In this document: piece by piece, positions 10,535 to 23,152 of the stretch | Numbering within the stretch: position 1 is the first letter of the stretch | Layout: each line of letters begins with the position of its first letter | Assembly (NCBI GenBank): GCA_023853785.1 | Contig: JAJIRX010000555.1 | Coordinates: 124,001-188,000, forward strand | Direction of reading: 5' to 3' | DNA length: 64,000 bases | DNA from: Psilocybe azurescens | Taxonomy: Eukaryota; Basidiomycota; Agaricomycetes; Agaricales; Agrocybaceae | Notes under the pieces: model-generated | What the model saw: only the letters and a program-made list of their open reading frames with translations | Told to the model about the DNA's origin: nothing | Databases searched by the model: none | Program-made: the position numbers and the translations under genes

Positions 10535-12156
10535 GTTTCACTTCAAATGTCCACAACATCCGGAGACACTATTTGTCCATATTTTCCCACTGCTCACAAA
10601 GTGCAGCCTCACGAGTCCTTAACGACTCATAGCAAGTCTTAAACTGTATCTAGCCTTTCGCACTCTTATAACATCTGCTTCATTTATTCCATGAAGCTCA
10701 AGTCCCATCTCCGAGCCTGCAAGTAACACGCCATTGTTCAGGACTATCCCAGCTTGTTTGAGTGTCATCGCCCTGTTCTGTTCTTTTGAAGACCGTTATA
10801 CTCGAGTAATACTAAACCACTATGTCTTATCGCACGATAGGACTCGAAATCTGAGTTCTCAGTATCGCCGGACCTTGCCCCGCTCTGCCCATCGGCGTTA
10901 ACATCACGTAAATCAATGATAGGCGCCGAGCGCTGGCGGGTAAATGAATGGGGATGTCAGTATACATTAGAACGGGTGTGGATGATACAGAATGCTGGTA
11001 CATATATCCAGTTTATGTCTTTCGAGTGTGTTTATGATCAATATTGCGTAGCCTTCATGCACATATCGGCTTCTTTGAACCCCTCGTCTGAATCTTCCTT
11101 AGTCCGATCTTCCTGCTCCTCATAACTTCGCTTCTTATAAGCACACAACTCTCTTTCCCTTTTTCTCTTATTTTCGCCACATGCCCATTTCATTTGTCAG
11201 TAATAACCCTTTACCAAACGCTATTATCTTGAATGTAGGCTGGCACAAGGTCATTTTCTGCTGGTTATTTGCATCCCACTTACCATTTCTGTTTAATTAC
11301 CTATATCTCAGTACTTTACAAAGCTGGCCTCTCTCCATTATATTTCTCTGCCGTATCTGTTTTATCTTCCACAGACCAATCTAAAATGGTGCATACTTTT
11401 ATAGCTAGCATGACCTATCCACAACCATAATATGTTTTCTCACTATCTTTTGAATCAACGAATCCAATTTTTACGTTACAGTACATCCTTTCCGACCGAT
11501 AGGTCCAGCATACGTCATAATCATGATCAGCGTCAACCAATATTAAGAGCGATGGCTGCGCGCAACTCTTCGGTGAAGCCGTGCCTGCTCTTTTCCCAAT
11601 AATCTTAAACGGCTCTTAGTTTTTTTAGCCAAGCATTTTGGTTGATCTCTGCTCACGAATTCTGCACGAGAAATTGATCGACAAGGATGGGTGCGGCTTA
11701 TCTTGGTTGGTGTTCGTAGATCTTTCTTGCCGACATCCTGTATCGTCCTCTAATCCGACAGAGTTCATAGCTAGAGAGCGGAAATTGACAGATTCTGAAG
11801 CGATGGGGAACGGCTGCATATATATGTCCAAGCGCAGGTATCAACGTTGATAAGTTCGGGCAAACAAATTCTGTCAATTGCAGATTAAGCGGGGATCGTT
11901 ATCGAGCAGCCGTGACCGAAATTTGCGAGAGAAATTCAGGACAGATTTTTAGAGTCATTCAAGCAGTTTTTTTGAACAGGTAAGGATAGGAGGGGTTTCC
12001 GATCAGGGAAGTTGGGTTTCCATAAAGGAGCGTGGGTAAATGAACTGTACAGTACTTGCAGCCACTGATTCGGAAGTTGCCGGTGTGTGAGGCCGTTGTA
12101 CTACGGAAAGTTAGAGTCGACCTCACCAACATATCCGTTGACCTCAAGACTTCAAG
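10535..12156. other. Gene-poor region upstream of RPL3
   Basis: About 1.6 kb without a supported gene; only short chance ORFs. The T/C-rich stretch near 11125-11165 resembles those downstream of repeat A. The last few hundred bases must hold the RPL3 promoter. Confidence 0.4.
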
Positions 12157-13692
12157 ATGAGGTGAGCTTTGATCTTTTATAGTCCAAAATATAGTCTTAT
12201 ATGCTCATTTTTCGAATAGTCATCGTAAGGTTCGTTGGAATAGCGTTTTTGTGGTCTTGGGAATCATGGTGTTGAGATGCTCTTTTTCCTGTCCAGTTCG
12301 AAGCCCCCGTCACGGTTCTTTGGGTTTCCTCCCAAGAAAGCGTGCCGCTCGTCACCGCGGTAAGGTTAAGTCTTTCCCTAAGGTATGTTTTTTTAAAGAA
12401 TTTGCACCATTATAATCAGATCTTGACAGACTTTATTGCGCTGTTTAGGATGACCCCAAAAAGCCTGTGCACTTGACTGCCATCATGGGTTACAAGGCCG
12501 GTATGACCCACGTCGTCCGTGACCTTGACCGTCCTGGATCCAGTGAGTGAAATGCGTCTTATTTGGGTTGATTAGCGCTTATGCATGATTTTCGTAAATA
12601 GAGATGCACAAACGTGAGGTTGTTGAGGCCGTCACCATCATCGAGACTCCCCCCATGATCGTCGTTGGTGTCGTTGGATACGTCGAGACTCCCCGCGGAC
12701 TCCGCACCCTTACCACTGTCTGGTCTTCGCATCTTTCCGATGAACTCAAGCGTCGCTTCTACAAGAACTGGTACCGTTCGAAGAAGAAGGCCTTCACCCG
12801 CTACGCCAAGAAGCACGCCGAGGACAGCGGCAAGAGCTTCGCTCGTGAACTCGAGCGTATCCGCAAATACTGCACTGTCGTCCGTGTCCTTGCCCACACC
12901 CAGATCCGCAAGACCGGTCTCCAGCAGAAGAAGGCCCACCTGATGGAAATCCAGCTCAATGGAGGATCCATCGCCGACAAAGTCGAATACGCCCAGGGTC
13001 TCTTCGAGAAGCCCGTCGAGGTCTCCTCCGTCTTCGAGCAGGATGAGAACATCGATGTCATTGCCGTCACCAAGGGTCACGGTTTCGAGGGTGTTACTCA
13101 CCGCTGGGGAACTAAGAAGCTTCCTCGCAAGACCCACAAGGGTCTCCGCAAGGTTGGTTGTATCGGAGCATGGCATCCTTCCAAGGTCATGTTCTCTGTT
13201 GCCCGTGCTGGTCAAAGTGCGTATTTTCCGCATATACAATAATTGCTGAGAGTTGTGGCTTACCTCTTGGCGCTCTTCAGACGGTTACCATCATCGTACT
13301 GAGCTTAACAAGAAGATCTACCGTATCGGTTCAGGAACTGACGATGCCAATGCATCGACAGAGTCTGATATCACCAAGAAGGTCATCACCCCCATGGGCG
13401 GCTTCCCCCACTACGGTATCGTCAAGAACGATTTCCTTATCCTCAAGGGATGTGTCCCCGGAACCAAGAAGCGTGTTATCACCCTCCGCAAGTCGCTCAT
13501 GGTTCATACTTCCCGCCGTGACTTGGAGAAGGTGCAACTCAAGTTCATCGATACCTCCTCGAAATTCGGCGTATGTATTCTTGTCTTTGCTGCTCACAGA
13601 CTTTTGCCTGATGATATTTTGTCCAGCACGGTTCTTTCCAAACCTTCGAAGAAAAGGCTGCGTTCCTCGGAACACTCAAGGCCCGCGCTTGA
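12157..13692 (+). CDS. RPL3: 60S ribosomal protein L3 (uL3)
   Basis: Universal large-subunit protein near the peptidyl-transferase centre. ATG at 12157 gives MSHRK across two tiny exons (12157-12161, and about 12220-12229). Further exons run about 12297-12382, 12449-12542, 12602-13216, 13281-13570 and 13627-13692. Diagnostic segments: [66 protein letters not shown] and [10 protein letters not shown]. The third exon opens as FEAP and then needs one more C in the CCCCC run at 12304-12308 to read on as [18 protein letters not shown]. As written the frame breaks, which cannot be real in an essential gene and is probably a sequence error. Length and order are otherwise normal for fungal L3. Confidence 0.96.
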
Positions 13693-14164
13693 TCGTCGTT
13701 TTCCATTTCATCACCTACCTAGTTATCACTTTTTTTGTTGTACTCGCTACATGCATCCACCCATCGCCACCCCCATGAGATCAGTATACAATGCAGATTA
13801 ACTGATTCGGAAACACAAGATATTGTTTGCGTGAAATGAGTTTTATGAGAGCCATTAGAACACTTGAGAATTTGCAGATTGAAGCCGCTTGATTGGGCCA
13901 AGAAGCGTGGGAAGTTATTCCCTAATAGTTCACATTTTCGTCAGTCGCCGTGTAAAAAGAGTTTGCAGCTACATCGTGAAGAGCGGGCATTGTATCCGTG
14001 GTTCTGGTATCGTACGCGTCGTTTATTGACGTTCCGTTCGTGGTTGGTGGGCTGCAGATTGCGGTATGTCGAATAATTCTATTTAATATGTTAAAATACA
14101 ATACTTGTTCTCCGTATGCTCATGATAATTTTTTTCAACTTTAGGATGACTGCTTGTGTTTTTG
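13693..14164. other. Intergenic, RPL3 to PPR gene
   Basis: About 470 bases with the RPL3 3' UTR and the PPR gene promoter. Confidence 0.4.
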
Positions 14165-16383
14165 ATGCTGAGAGCGTCCTCGCTGGGCCTCAGTTACCCT
14201 TTGACAACTATCTTTGCACTCCATACATGTCGTCGGCTCTACGGAGCCAGGAGCAGATGGGTATCGCGCTCTCGCCATGCCAGCAGCAGCAGCGGAAGCG
14301 GGAGCTCGGTGTTGCCAGAGGTGGCCCATCAGACTTCCGCGTTTGCCCACCGTCAACGTCAACAGCAGAACCAACCACATCTGCCGCCTCAAGAGGAGGA
14401 TGTCTCTCCAGAAGAAAATCTACACGTCGCGTACGCGCAGCAGCATCGACGTCTGCTGCAGATGGGCCAGGTGGACGAGGAAAATACGGTGCTGCTTGCG
14501 GGTTCCTCTGCTTCCTTGACTGCACCGGTGGAGGAAACTCAGAAGGGCGTGAAAGATGGCACGAGAGCTGTTTCTTCTTTGGATTCGGAGGTGTCGGGGA
14601 CGACAGAAGCCGCCAATCAGACCTTGGACCCACAGGCATTGGATGGAGATTCGCCACCAAGCTCTTCAGGGAAAAGACGCGAGAAAATTCGCAAGGGACC
14701 TACGCGCCCAGAGAGGCAGGTGATCCAGAATCCTCCTTCCTACACAGTAGGCAGACCGTGGTCTGCCGATCCCATCGCACGCGTAGACATTCCCGACAAA
14801 ATAAGTCACCTTCTCAGAAATATCGAGAATGGGCTGAACAAGGCACATGCACAGTACGAGCGGTTAATAAAGGAGAGGGAACGGAAGGTCCGCAGGGATC
14901 AGCGCAGACGACTAGCCAATTCAGTGGGGCGCAATTTCGACGGAAAATCTACACCAGCAGCCTCCATGAAATCCAACGAAAATATAACAGAGGTCGAATA
15001 CGAAGCGGCCGATTTCGAGAAGCCTCCACCACTAGAAACCACCGTGCATTTGCGCGAACATTTAGACGTCCTCGGGAAGACAGACTCGGTGAACACCGCA
15101 TGGGCTTCTTATACCTATCTCATAGACACCATTTCCAGCCACCCCATAATTTACAGCAGATTAAAACGCATTCCCTACTCCCACCTCCATCGCTTCGTCC
15201 GCCTGCTCGCGCACAATCGGCCCAGGACCCACATACAATACCTACGCCTTCTGTCGGTCATGACCTACATCGTCCATGTCGGCGGGACGCTTAAGCAGCC
15301 CGAGTGGAACGCACTTATCGACCACATCGGGGCGGGCCGTCGTACGACGGTGGCAGAGGACATGGAGAGGGCGCTTGCTGCATTCAGGAGCATGAGCACC
15401 GGCCGCCTGCCTGGGTCGTCGGATTTTGAGATGTTCGAAACACTGCCGGCGCAGTCCTCATTTGAGCCGGATGTGTATACTATGACGATTCTGCTCTCGC
15501 TTGCAGCGCGTGCGCATGATCCGGCTACGCTGAAGCAGATCTCGAATACGATGGTGCAGACGGGTATCGTGCCCAACAGGATCACGCATCTCTCGCTCTT
15601 GCGATATTTTACAGAGAAGAAGGACTTGAGGCGGCGTACGCCGGAGCATTGCAGAAGATGAGACAGAGTGGTTTGGAGCTCGGAGTCGACGGGCTGAACG
15701 CCTGCATCTGGGCATACGGGAACAATGGCAGATTGGACGTTTCGCTAATGATCTACCGTGCGCTGAGGCACAACACCTTCTCTGAACAAGATCAGGCTTC
15801 AGACGATGTCCATCCTACCCTGGCGGCATTGCAAGAGGAGCATATCTTTGTAGGAGATGGCATGATACCGAACGAGATCTCCTATACAGCACTCATCCAG
15901 GTGATGGCCTACCATGGTCAATTCGTGCCGACGATCAAAATCTTTATCGACATGCTGTCGACCGAGAATTTGGAATACGGTGCGCCTGTTGAACCCTCCG
16001 AGTCTGGGACCCCCAAACCCCTACCATACGCCCCGACGATCGCTGTCTTTCGAGCTGTATTCCTCGGGTTCTCGAAACATGGGATATCTCCATCGCTTGT
16101 GCGGGACCCCGACGAACTGGACTGGACGCTGAAAAACCTGCTTGAAATCTTTGATCGCTTTCTTGCCTTGCCCAGCAATACCACTCTTACGCATTCAGTT
16201 CTCTACATCATCATCACGGCTTTCGTGCAGACCAGCGGGGGCGATATGGATGTCATACGACAGGCATGGTTGGCCCTGGACGAGAGGTTTGGAATCGTGT
16301 TCCACAAAGAGCATTCTCAGTCGCGTTTAGTCAAAATGAAGCAGGCGCTCTTTCCTGACAGCCTTGAAGTCAAAAACATCTAA
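14165..16383 (+). CDS. Pentatricopeptide-repeat (PPR) protein, probably mitochondrial
   Basis: Single long exon of about 740 codons. The N-terminus (MLRASSLGLSYPL, then an Arg/Ser-rich stretch) fits a mitochondrial presequence. A long charged spacer follows, and from about residue 300 helical PPR-like repeats appear, for example PDVYTMTILLSLAARAHD, GIVPNRITHLSLLRYF, LNACIWAYGNNGRLDVSLM and NEISYTALIQVMAYHG. PPR proteins bind organellar RNA. The frame shifts at the TTTT run 15607-15610: with a fifth T the protein reads on from RYF into YREEGLEAAYAGAL and continues to the stop at 16383; as written it ends after 15661. The specific RNA target cannot be inferred. Confidence 0.85.
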
Positions 16384-16549
16384 TTTACATTGTCGATGTT
16401 CTATTTCGGTGCAGTCGTACAGAGAGGATATAATACATTTGAATACCGTCCAGATAATTGTGCGACAGATATGAGGAGGCGTGTTATGTTACATACATGG
16501 TTCTTATTCTTCTTTTCGATTCCATGGTCCTAGGTCCAAATCAGGGCAC

Positions 16550-17405
<856 letters not shown>

Positions 17406-18139
17406 TTCTTTCTAAGGGTAAAGGGTAGTAGAGGTGATTGGTATCAAGAGATAAAGGAACGCCTGTGAATCAGGCTTATATACCGGATGCCTCAGCGCAA
17501 GATCATGACATGGATTATCAATGAATCAACAATCTCGACATTGGCACAGATGTTGCAAGTGGGCACAGGATGAGCGCATTCCATTTTAAGTAATCAGGGT
17601 ATTAACAGCCAGAAACATGTAGCGATGATGGGGCATGAATATGGATCCAGATAAAGCGAAAAACTTGCGGATGATTCCTACATATGAGACATGGACATGG
17701 GACGCGGCATATGTACTAATAGACGTAGATATAAAATAGATAAAGGAAGCCATGGGAAATCAGTCAGGAGCGGTGGTTTGATCCACTGCCGAATGGAAGT
17801 TACTGGGGCGTAAATCGTGACATGGAAGAGACATGGAGCATGATGGTAGTGCAATGATGAAAAGAAAGAGAAAAAAAGAAATGGTGTGAGAGAGGACAGG
17901 GGAAAATGTAAGAAAAGAAAAAAAGATAAATGTGGAGACGTTAGACAAGACAAGGATTGAACGAGCCGGAAGCGAAGAGAAGTTGAGTAGGAAATGATGA
18001 AAAGAAATAAATGAGCACGAAATAAGGATCGGGTAAGAGTACAGAGAAAATAAAGCCCAGAATCAGATGAGAGAAGTTTTAAATCGAAGAAAGAGAAGAA
18101 ATAATTGGAAGATGGGGGCGACCTGCGCCAGCGGCGATG
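17406..18139. other. Intergenic between AMMECR1 and Rab genes
   Basis: About 730 bases. A TTATATACC motif near 17477 may belong to the AMMECR1 promoter. The 17850-18010 part is purine-rich on the plus strand. No gene supported. Confidence 0.4.
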
Positions 18140-19555
18140 CTAGCAACAGCTCCAACTTCCTGAACGCTGCTGGGCCTTTTCACGTGCCTCCCTCTTCGTC
18201 GGCTTGTGCAGACCACGCTGGAGTACTTGTGCTGGACAAGAAAACACTATCGCGTTTCTTCAGCTCGTTCTCCTTCTCGATGACATCCTTTCGGACAATA
18301 ATAGCTGAAATGAGATGTTCAAACAGATTTTGAATTCCTAAAACGTATTAGTTCAGGGTGAGGATTCCAAACCGAGATAAGGACGGGGACATACCCATGT
18401 CATCTTTGGCAGACACCTCGAAAAGCTCCATCCCTTTGCTTAAACCCCATTCGCGATCATTATTTTCATCTTCATCCTCGTCGGCTTCCTCTATACTATT
18501 ACTGCTGTTGTCATTATTATCGTTCCAACCAGCAACATGACCAAAAGTAGATCCAAAACGGGATGATTGGGGCGTCCTAGTACCCGTGCTGGGGCTGGAG
18601 CGAGTTATGGAGGTAGATGTCTTGGTCCGAATCTGTGCCGCAGGCTTACCACGGGTGAGTGCCGAAGAACGATTAGGGGGAAGATCCAAATAGGCTGGTC
18701 CTTCAGCTGACAGTGGAGAGGGAGTGGGAGGGGTGATAAATGGGGGTGACCGAAGACCCGGGAAGGAGGTAAACCGCGGGCGGATATAAGATAGGGTTGA
18801 GGGCGCAGGCGGAGGAGGTGGGGGCGGAGGAGGCTTTGGCGGAGGAAACCAGTTGTGTAGCGATAAGCGAGCGAGATCGGAGGTGACCTGACGGTGTCGA
18901 TAGAGATCCGCTTTAGAACCAACAATGTATATGATGAGTTCGGGTGGACAATTCTTCTTCAGCTCTAAGACCGAACAGGAGCGTCAGTTGCTGATTAGGG
19001 CAAATGAAATCAACTGGGTACCTTCGAGCCAGCCCCGAATGTCCTCGAACGTGGATGCATTGGTGATATCGTACAGAAGCAACGCCGCGTTAGCACCTAG
19101 CAAAATAGGAAACAATGAGTCCTGACGTGGCCGACAGAAAAAAGCGGGAGACCACTATGACCGACCTCGATAATACATGGGTGCCTTGAGACGAAAAAAA
19201 GCTGTGAGTGGCACTGTGTGCGTCAAAGGCAAAGAAAACACACCATGCTCCTGAATCTCTCTTGACCAGCAGTATCCCATAGTTGCAAACGGACCTTGAG
19301 CCCATTTACATAGACCTTCTTTGTGACAAAGAAAGCACCGCTGGTGGAGGTTGTGTTCTTGGGATCGAACTTATTTTGGGTATACCGGTGGAGCAGACTG
19401 GTCTTGCCAACACCTATATGCTGTTATGAGCGGCGACGACAAAAGAAAGCTGTGGAGACATGTATACCTGAGTTTCCCATTATCACAATCTTGCTGTCGA
19501 TACCATGCTCGTATCTGGACCGGGAGTAGGGATCGAGACTCTGGTACTCCTCCAT
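18140..19555 (-). CDS. Rab-like small GTPase with a long Pro-rich/acidic insertion
   Basis: Exons 19555-19468, 19413-19244, 19184-19166 (19 nt), 19096-19022, 18964-18395 and 18337-18140. G1 is [14 protein letters not shown]; the switch II region is [24 protein letters not shown]4 reads GSKADL instead of the usual NKxDL. Then comes an insertion of about 130 residues with a polyproline run and an acidic, Asn/Asp-rich part. G5 follows as [13 protein letters not shown]. The C-terminus depends on the GGG at 18190-18192 (plus CCC): with GG the protein ends in WSCC, a double-cysteine prenylation tail expected of a Rab; as written it stops early at 18180. Likely acts on membranes in vesicle traffic. 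I would call it Rab-family rather than name a subfamily. Confidence 0.9.
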
Positions 19556-19861
19556 AATGTGCGAGCAGGGTATGGCCACGCACGCGTGGCGACACTGTGG
19601 AAATGTGGCCACTGGGGCTTTTGGGGCTTTTGGGTCGAATGGTGGGGGACGGAGAGGAGAAGTGGTTCTAAGTAGTCTGAATGTAAACTGACTTTGGCCG
19701 TCCAAACTGGGTTACCGGCCCCTGACATAAAGCAGCGGCACACGTGGGACCAAATATTCACTTCATCAGCCGACAAATCCTCTTTCGGTCAACCTTTTCA
19801 CATTCAAGCTCGTTGTAAAAATGGGAGTATGTCATACAGTCTCTACATAGCATCCAGTACC

Positions 19862-20588
19862 CTACTCTTGAGACACAACAGGGAATTCAAATACAACATC
19901 CTTCCCTGTGAGGCGGCGGTACACCGAAGAGAAAGAGTCCAGCTTGTACTCCAGCGATGTAGCATCTTTTGAGTCAAGGAGACTGTGAACATAGCCTCGC
20001 TTATTAGTATTAATGACTCTATTCTGTAGCACTTTCGCACTCACACTTTGAGGAGCTTTGATCCGTCAACGGCAACGCGAGTGCGCTTGCCGACAATTTC
20101 GGTGGGGTAAACGAGATCCTCGAGGATCTTCTCGTGGACGTTGGTGAGGGTGCGGCTACGGGGCCTCTTCTGCTTGACGCGCGAGTTGCGGGTGGGCTTG
20201 CGGAGCATTCTGCGCTGGGCAATGAAAACGACGTGGCGGTCGGAGAATTTCTTCTCGAGTTCACGCGTCAACCTGAGTCATAGAATAGATAGCAATTGTC
20301 AGATCCAAGTATTCATATAGTATTTTGAAGCGCTAATTACACACCTCTGTTGGACCTTGTGGAAAGCCTTCAATTGGGGGACGGGAACGAAGATAACGAT
20401 GGCCTTCTTTCCGCCACGGACGTCAACCTCACGGGCAGCAGAGATCTGGAGAGCACGGAGCTCATTTTTGAGTTCGGGAACGTTGTTCTCGAGGTCAATC
20501 AGGGCCTGGGCGACGCTCTTTTCGGTCTCATCGGGGGAGAGGTGGGCGCATTGGCGGTACGGAGAATCTTGGAGGTAATGGTGGACAT
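19862..20588 (-). CDS. RPS7: 40S ribosomal protein S7 (eS7)
   Basis: Exons 20588-20345, 20272-20045 and 19982-19862. The start gives [15 protein letters not shown]. Conserved stretches are [59 protein letters not shown] and the C-terminal [16 protein letters not shown]. With one more base in the GGGGG run at 20533-20537 (CCCCC on the coding strand) the N-terminus reads [13 protein letters not shown] in frame; as written the ATG frame and the body frame do not connect. Length of about 195 residues is normal. The promoter lies in 20590-20830. Confidence 0.96.
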
Positions 20589-21089
20589 CTTGAGGATATG
20601 GCCCTAGAGGATCCAAAAACGACCAGTCAACATCCAAATTCCAATCAAGCCATCCACCCCAATCCTAGCCTCCATTCCTTCCAAATCTCTTCCAACGTAT
20701 GCCTTTCCATCATAGATACACCCTGGACTTCGAATAGACAGAGATTCTACTCACCGGACCTTTTGACGACGGCGACGACGACGAGTAGAGACTTTCTTAC
20801 ACACTGATTCGCAAACTCTGATCACAACAACAGCAAATCCGGATTCCGGCCGAACCGGCAAAGTATCACTAAAAAAGTAACTACTTCCGGCCGCGCAACT
20901 GATCACCAAGGGCGCCTCTTTGGACAGAGACTTCCATACAGGACGTACTAAACATTCATAACTCCTTAGCTTTGCTTCCGGTGCTACTGGAATGCCGCTC
21001 GATTGACTGCGGCGCTGACACCATTACTAAACGCAAATATTTCAACACCGATTCCAACCTAACATATCAAGAGAGGTACCCTTATGCTA
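20589..21089. other. Promoter/5' region of RPS7
   Basis: About 500 bases; the stretch next to the gene is pyrimidine-rich on the coding strand, as is common for ribosomal protein genes. No other gene recognised. Confidence 0.35.
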
Positions 21090-21345
21090 TCAGTGCGGAA
21101 TGGCCTGGTTGCGGAATCCAAGGCAGTACAATATTTCATCTGTTGAAGTTGCGATATCCTCGGTGACCGAAAAAACAATACAACTCTCCGAATACCAATG
21201 AACAATGCCGTCTAGAAGAATGGAGTAGTTCGGCTGCCCCCAGCTGTCGATTACTTGAGGCTTCAGGCCCCACGGATTGCAAATTACTCTGCATTTACCG
21301 TCCCAGTCAGTCTCCCGAATACCGATAACCACTACTTCCTCAAAC
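21090..21345 (-). CDS. Unassigned ORF or gene fragment
   Basis: An 80-codon minus-strand frame (VVIGIRETDWDGKCRVICN, then a WGLKPQVIDSWGQPNY segment) with protein-like composition but no ATG; a CAG upstream of TTTGAGGAA near 21350 could be an acceptor. I do not recognise the family. It may be the last exon of a gene or a remnant. Confidence 0.3.
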
Positions 21346-21680
21346 TGCGAGCTCTCTACCGAGGCGATACTGCTCTAATGCGACTTATGTGCCATATGAT
21401 ACGGTAGACGGAAGCGCACGGCCAATCAAACTCGATCGGGCCTCGCTGCTGGTTCTACATCTTCAACACTGAGCATTCACGGCAAAAATTCCATGTGCGA
21501 TTATTTATGGCGTTCTCTCACCTTATCGTCCGTCGACTGCCCACGGCGTGTCATTTGGTATAACCCTTCAATCAGCTAAAAATACCATGGTGCAGTAATC
21601 TTCATCTTACTATTATTATCGGCCTTCTTAAATGAACGGGGTAAGATGTAAAGCGAAGGCAGCTTCAAATTACATCCAAT
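21346..21680. other. Intergenic
   Basis: About 330 bases between the unassigned ORF and CNS1 with nothing recognisable. Confidence 0.3.
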
Positions 21681-22945
21681 TCAAGACTCTTCGCGCATTT
21701 TCTTGTATTCCTCGATCCATTTTGTCTCTGCATCACCTTTGGGCATTACCACGAAAGACAAACACCCATCCTTAATCTGCAATCCATCCATCGGCTGACC
21801 CTCCTTTGCTTTCGCGGCATTGCATACATCTCGTAATGTCATCTTCTTCCCGACTTTCAACAAACGCTTTCGATATGTCGGTGCGTACACGACCAGATTG
21901 CCTGCGATATATTCTCCCTTTTATCCCACTCTGGAGCTGGAACTTGTGGAGGGAACATAGCTTCTATATGTGCCGCAAATGTGGTGTCCTCTATGAAATC
22001 TGATATGATATCGGAAGTGGCATACTGGGGATACAAAAAGAAGACGGGAAGAACGAGGGTAGATCCAGTAGGGTCTTCAGCATCAAAATGTGGTGAGACT
22101 GGACTGGCGGAACCGCCAGGTTTGTTGAAGATAATCAGATTGCGGTCCTGCATAGATAAGAAATGAATTAGCCCCGGGTAGGATTTCGCACTATCGCACT
22201 AGAATAAAGACTTACCCGGAGCGCTTTTTTCATGGTGAATACTTCTAATTGCTCTTTTCGTATTCTTTCCTGCTTCTCTCGCTCCTTTCGTTCTGTCTCA
22301 GCCTTCGCCTTCAGTGCACGTTCTTGCACGTTCTTAATCCCTGCGTTATTTGCGTCATAGAAAAGACATCGATCGCAGCAATCAAGGGCTTCTTCGACTC
22401 GTCCGAGGGATACGAGAGCAAGTGCTGATCTGTAATACGCTTTCGAACATTTCGGATTTGCGGCAAGTGCCTTCGAGCAGTCCCTTAATACGGAGCCGAA
22501 GTTTTCTGCAACGAGCTTCTAAACCCTGGACGGTACAGAGAGAAGTAAATACTCACTGAGTTCCAGATTGCAAGCGGCTCTATTGCATAGAAGGGCCTCT
22601 ATAATAGATTTATCCGTCGCCTTTGCATCGAGACCTTGTGTGTAAAAACCAACAGCTTCCCGATATCTCTTTCCTTGGAAGTACTCATTTCCTTGCTCTT
22701 TAAAGTTCTGTGCGATCTCTACGAGTCATGAGATGCAATAAAGGGTTGATATATATCAGGAATTCTCACCCACCATCCGGAGTTCCTTCGTAAATCAGGC
22801 TCTGAAGAGCATGCACTGTTGGATCCAGGTTATCTTCGTCTGGAAGCGATTTCATGAAAAGTGGGATCGAATCGAAGGCTGCCAATGCCTCTTCATCCGA
22901 AATCTTTGGTTTGGGCAACGGCCCTGCTTTTAGCAATGGAGACAT
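21681..22945 (-). CDS. CNS1: TPR-containing Hsp90 cochaperone CNS1/TTC4
   Basis: Cytosolic cochaperone that links Hsp90/Hsp70 to clients through a TPR domain; the C-terminal wheel domain is family-specific. The start reads MSPLLKAGPLPKPKISDEEA. The TPR helices include FKEQGNEYFQGKRYREAV, LLCNRAACNLEL and CSKAYYRSALALVSLGR, followed by a charged helix (ERKEREKQERIRKEQ). The wheel domain has LVLPVFFLYPQYATSDII and KRLLKVGKKMTLRDVC. Between these the frame breaks at AAAA (plus TTTT 21919-21922): one more A gives WDKKGEYIAGNLVVYAPT in frame. Four or five exons with short GT-AG introns. It starts 207 bases from the divergent flavoprotein gene. Confidence 0.92.
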
Positions 22946-23152
22946 GGTGCAACGGCAAACGTGAAAAGGGTGGCTAGCGGACAGCGCGAAACGAAGAGAC
23001 AAAATTCGCGATTGAGATTAGATAACGCGCCGCCGGCGTCTTGATTTACACACCGTGCCTGAGAGTAATTTTATGCACAACGACGTCACGGCATCGGTCC
23101 GACTGTCATTTCTCTCAGCTTGCTCCCAGCCATACCTCCACAACTCTCAGCC

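Noticed and set aside
12559..13239. 226-codon minus-strand ORF and another plus-strand frame inside RPL3
   Set aside because: They are shadows of the highly biased codon use of the RPL3 exon; the RPL3 frame matches the family throughout.
14116..15294. 392-codon plus-strand ORF overlapping the PPR gene
   Set aside because: Composition is low-complexity and Arg/Ser-rich. The neighbouring frame carries the PPR-like helices and continues to 16383.
18140..18200. Rab gene as a true C-terminal truncation
   Set aside because: The adjacent frame still encodes a perfect ending with WSCC, so a one-base sequence error is more likely than decay.
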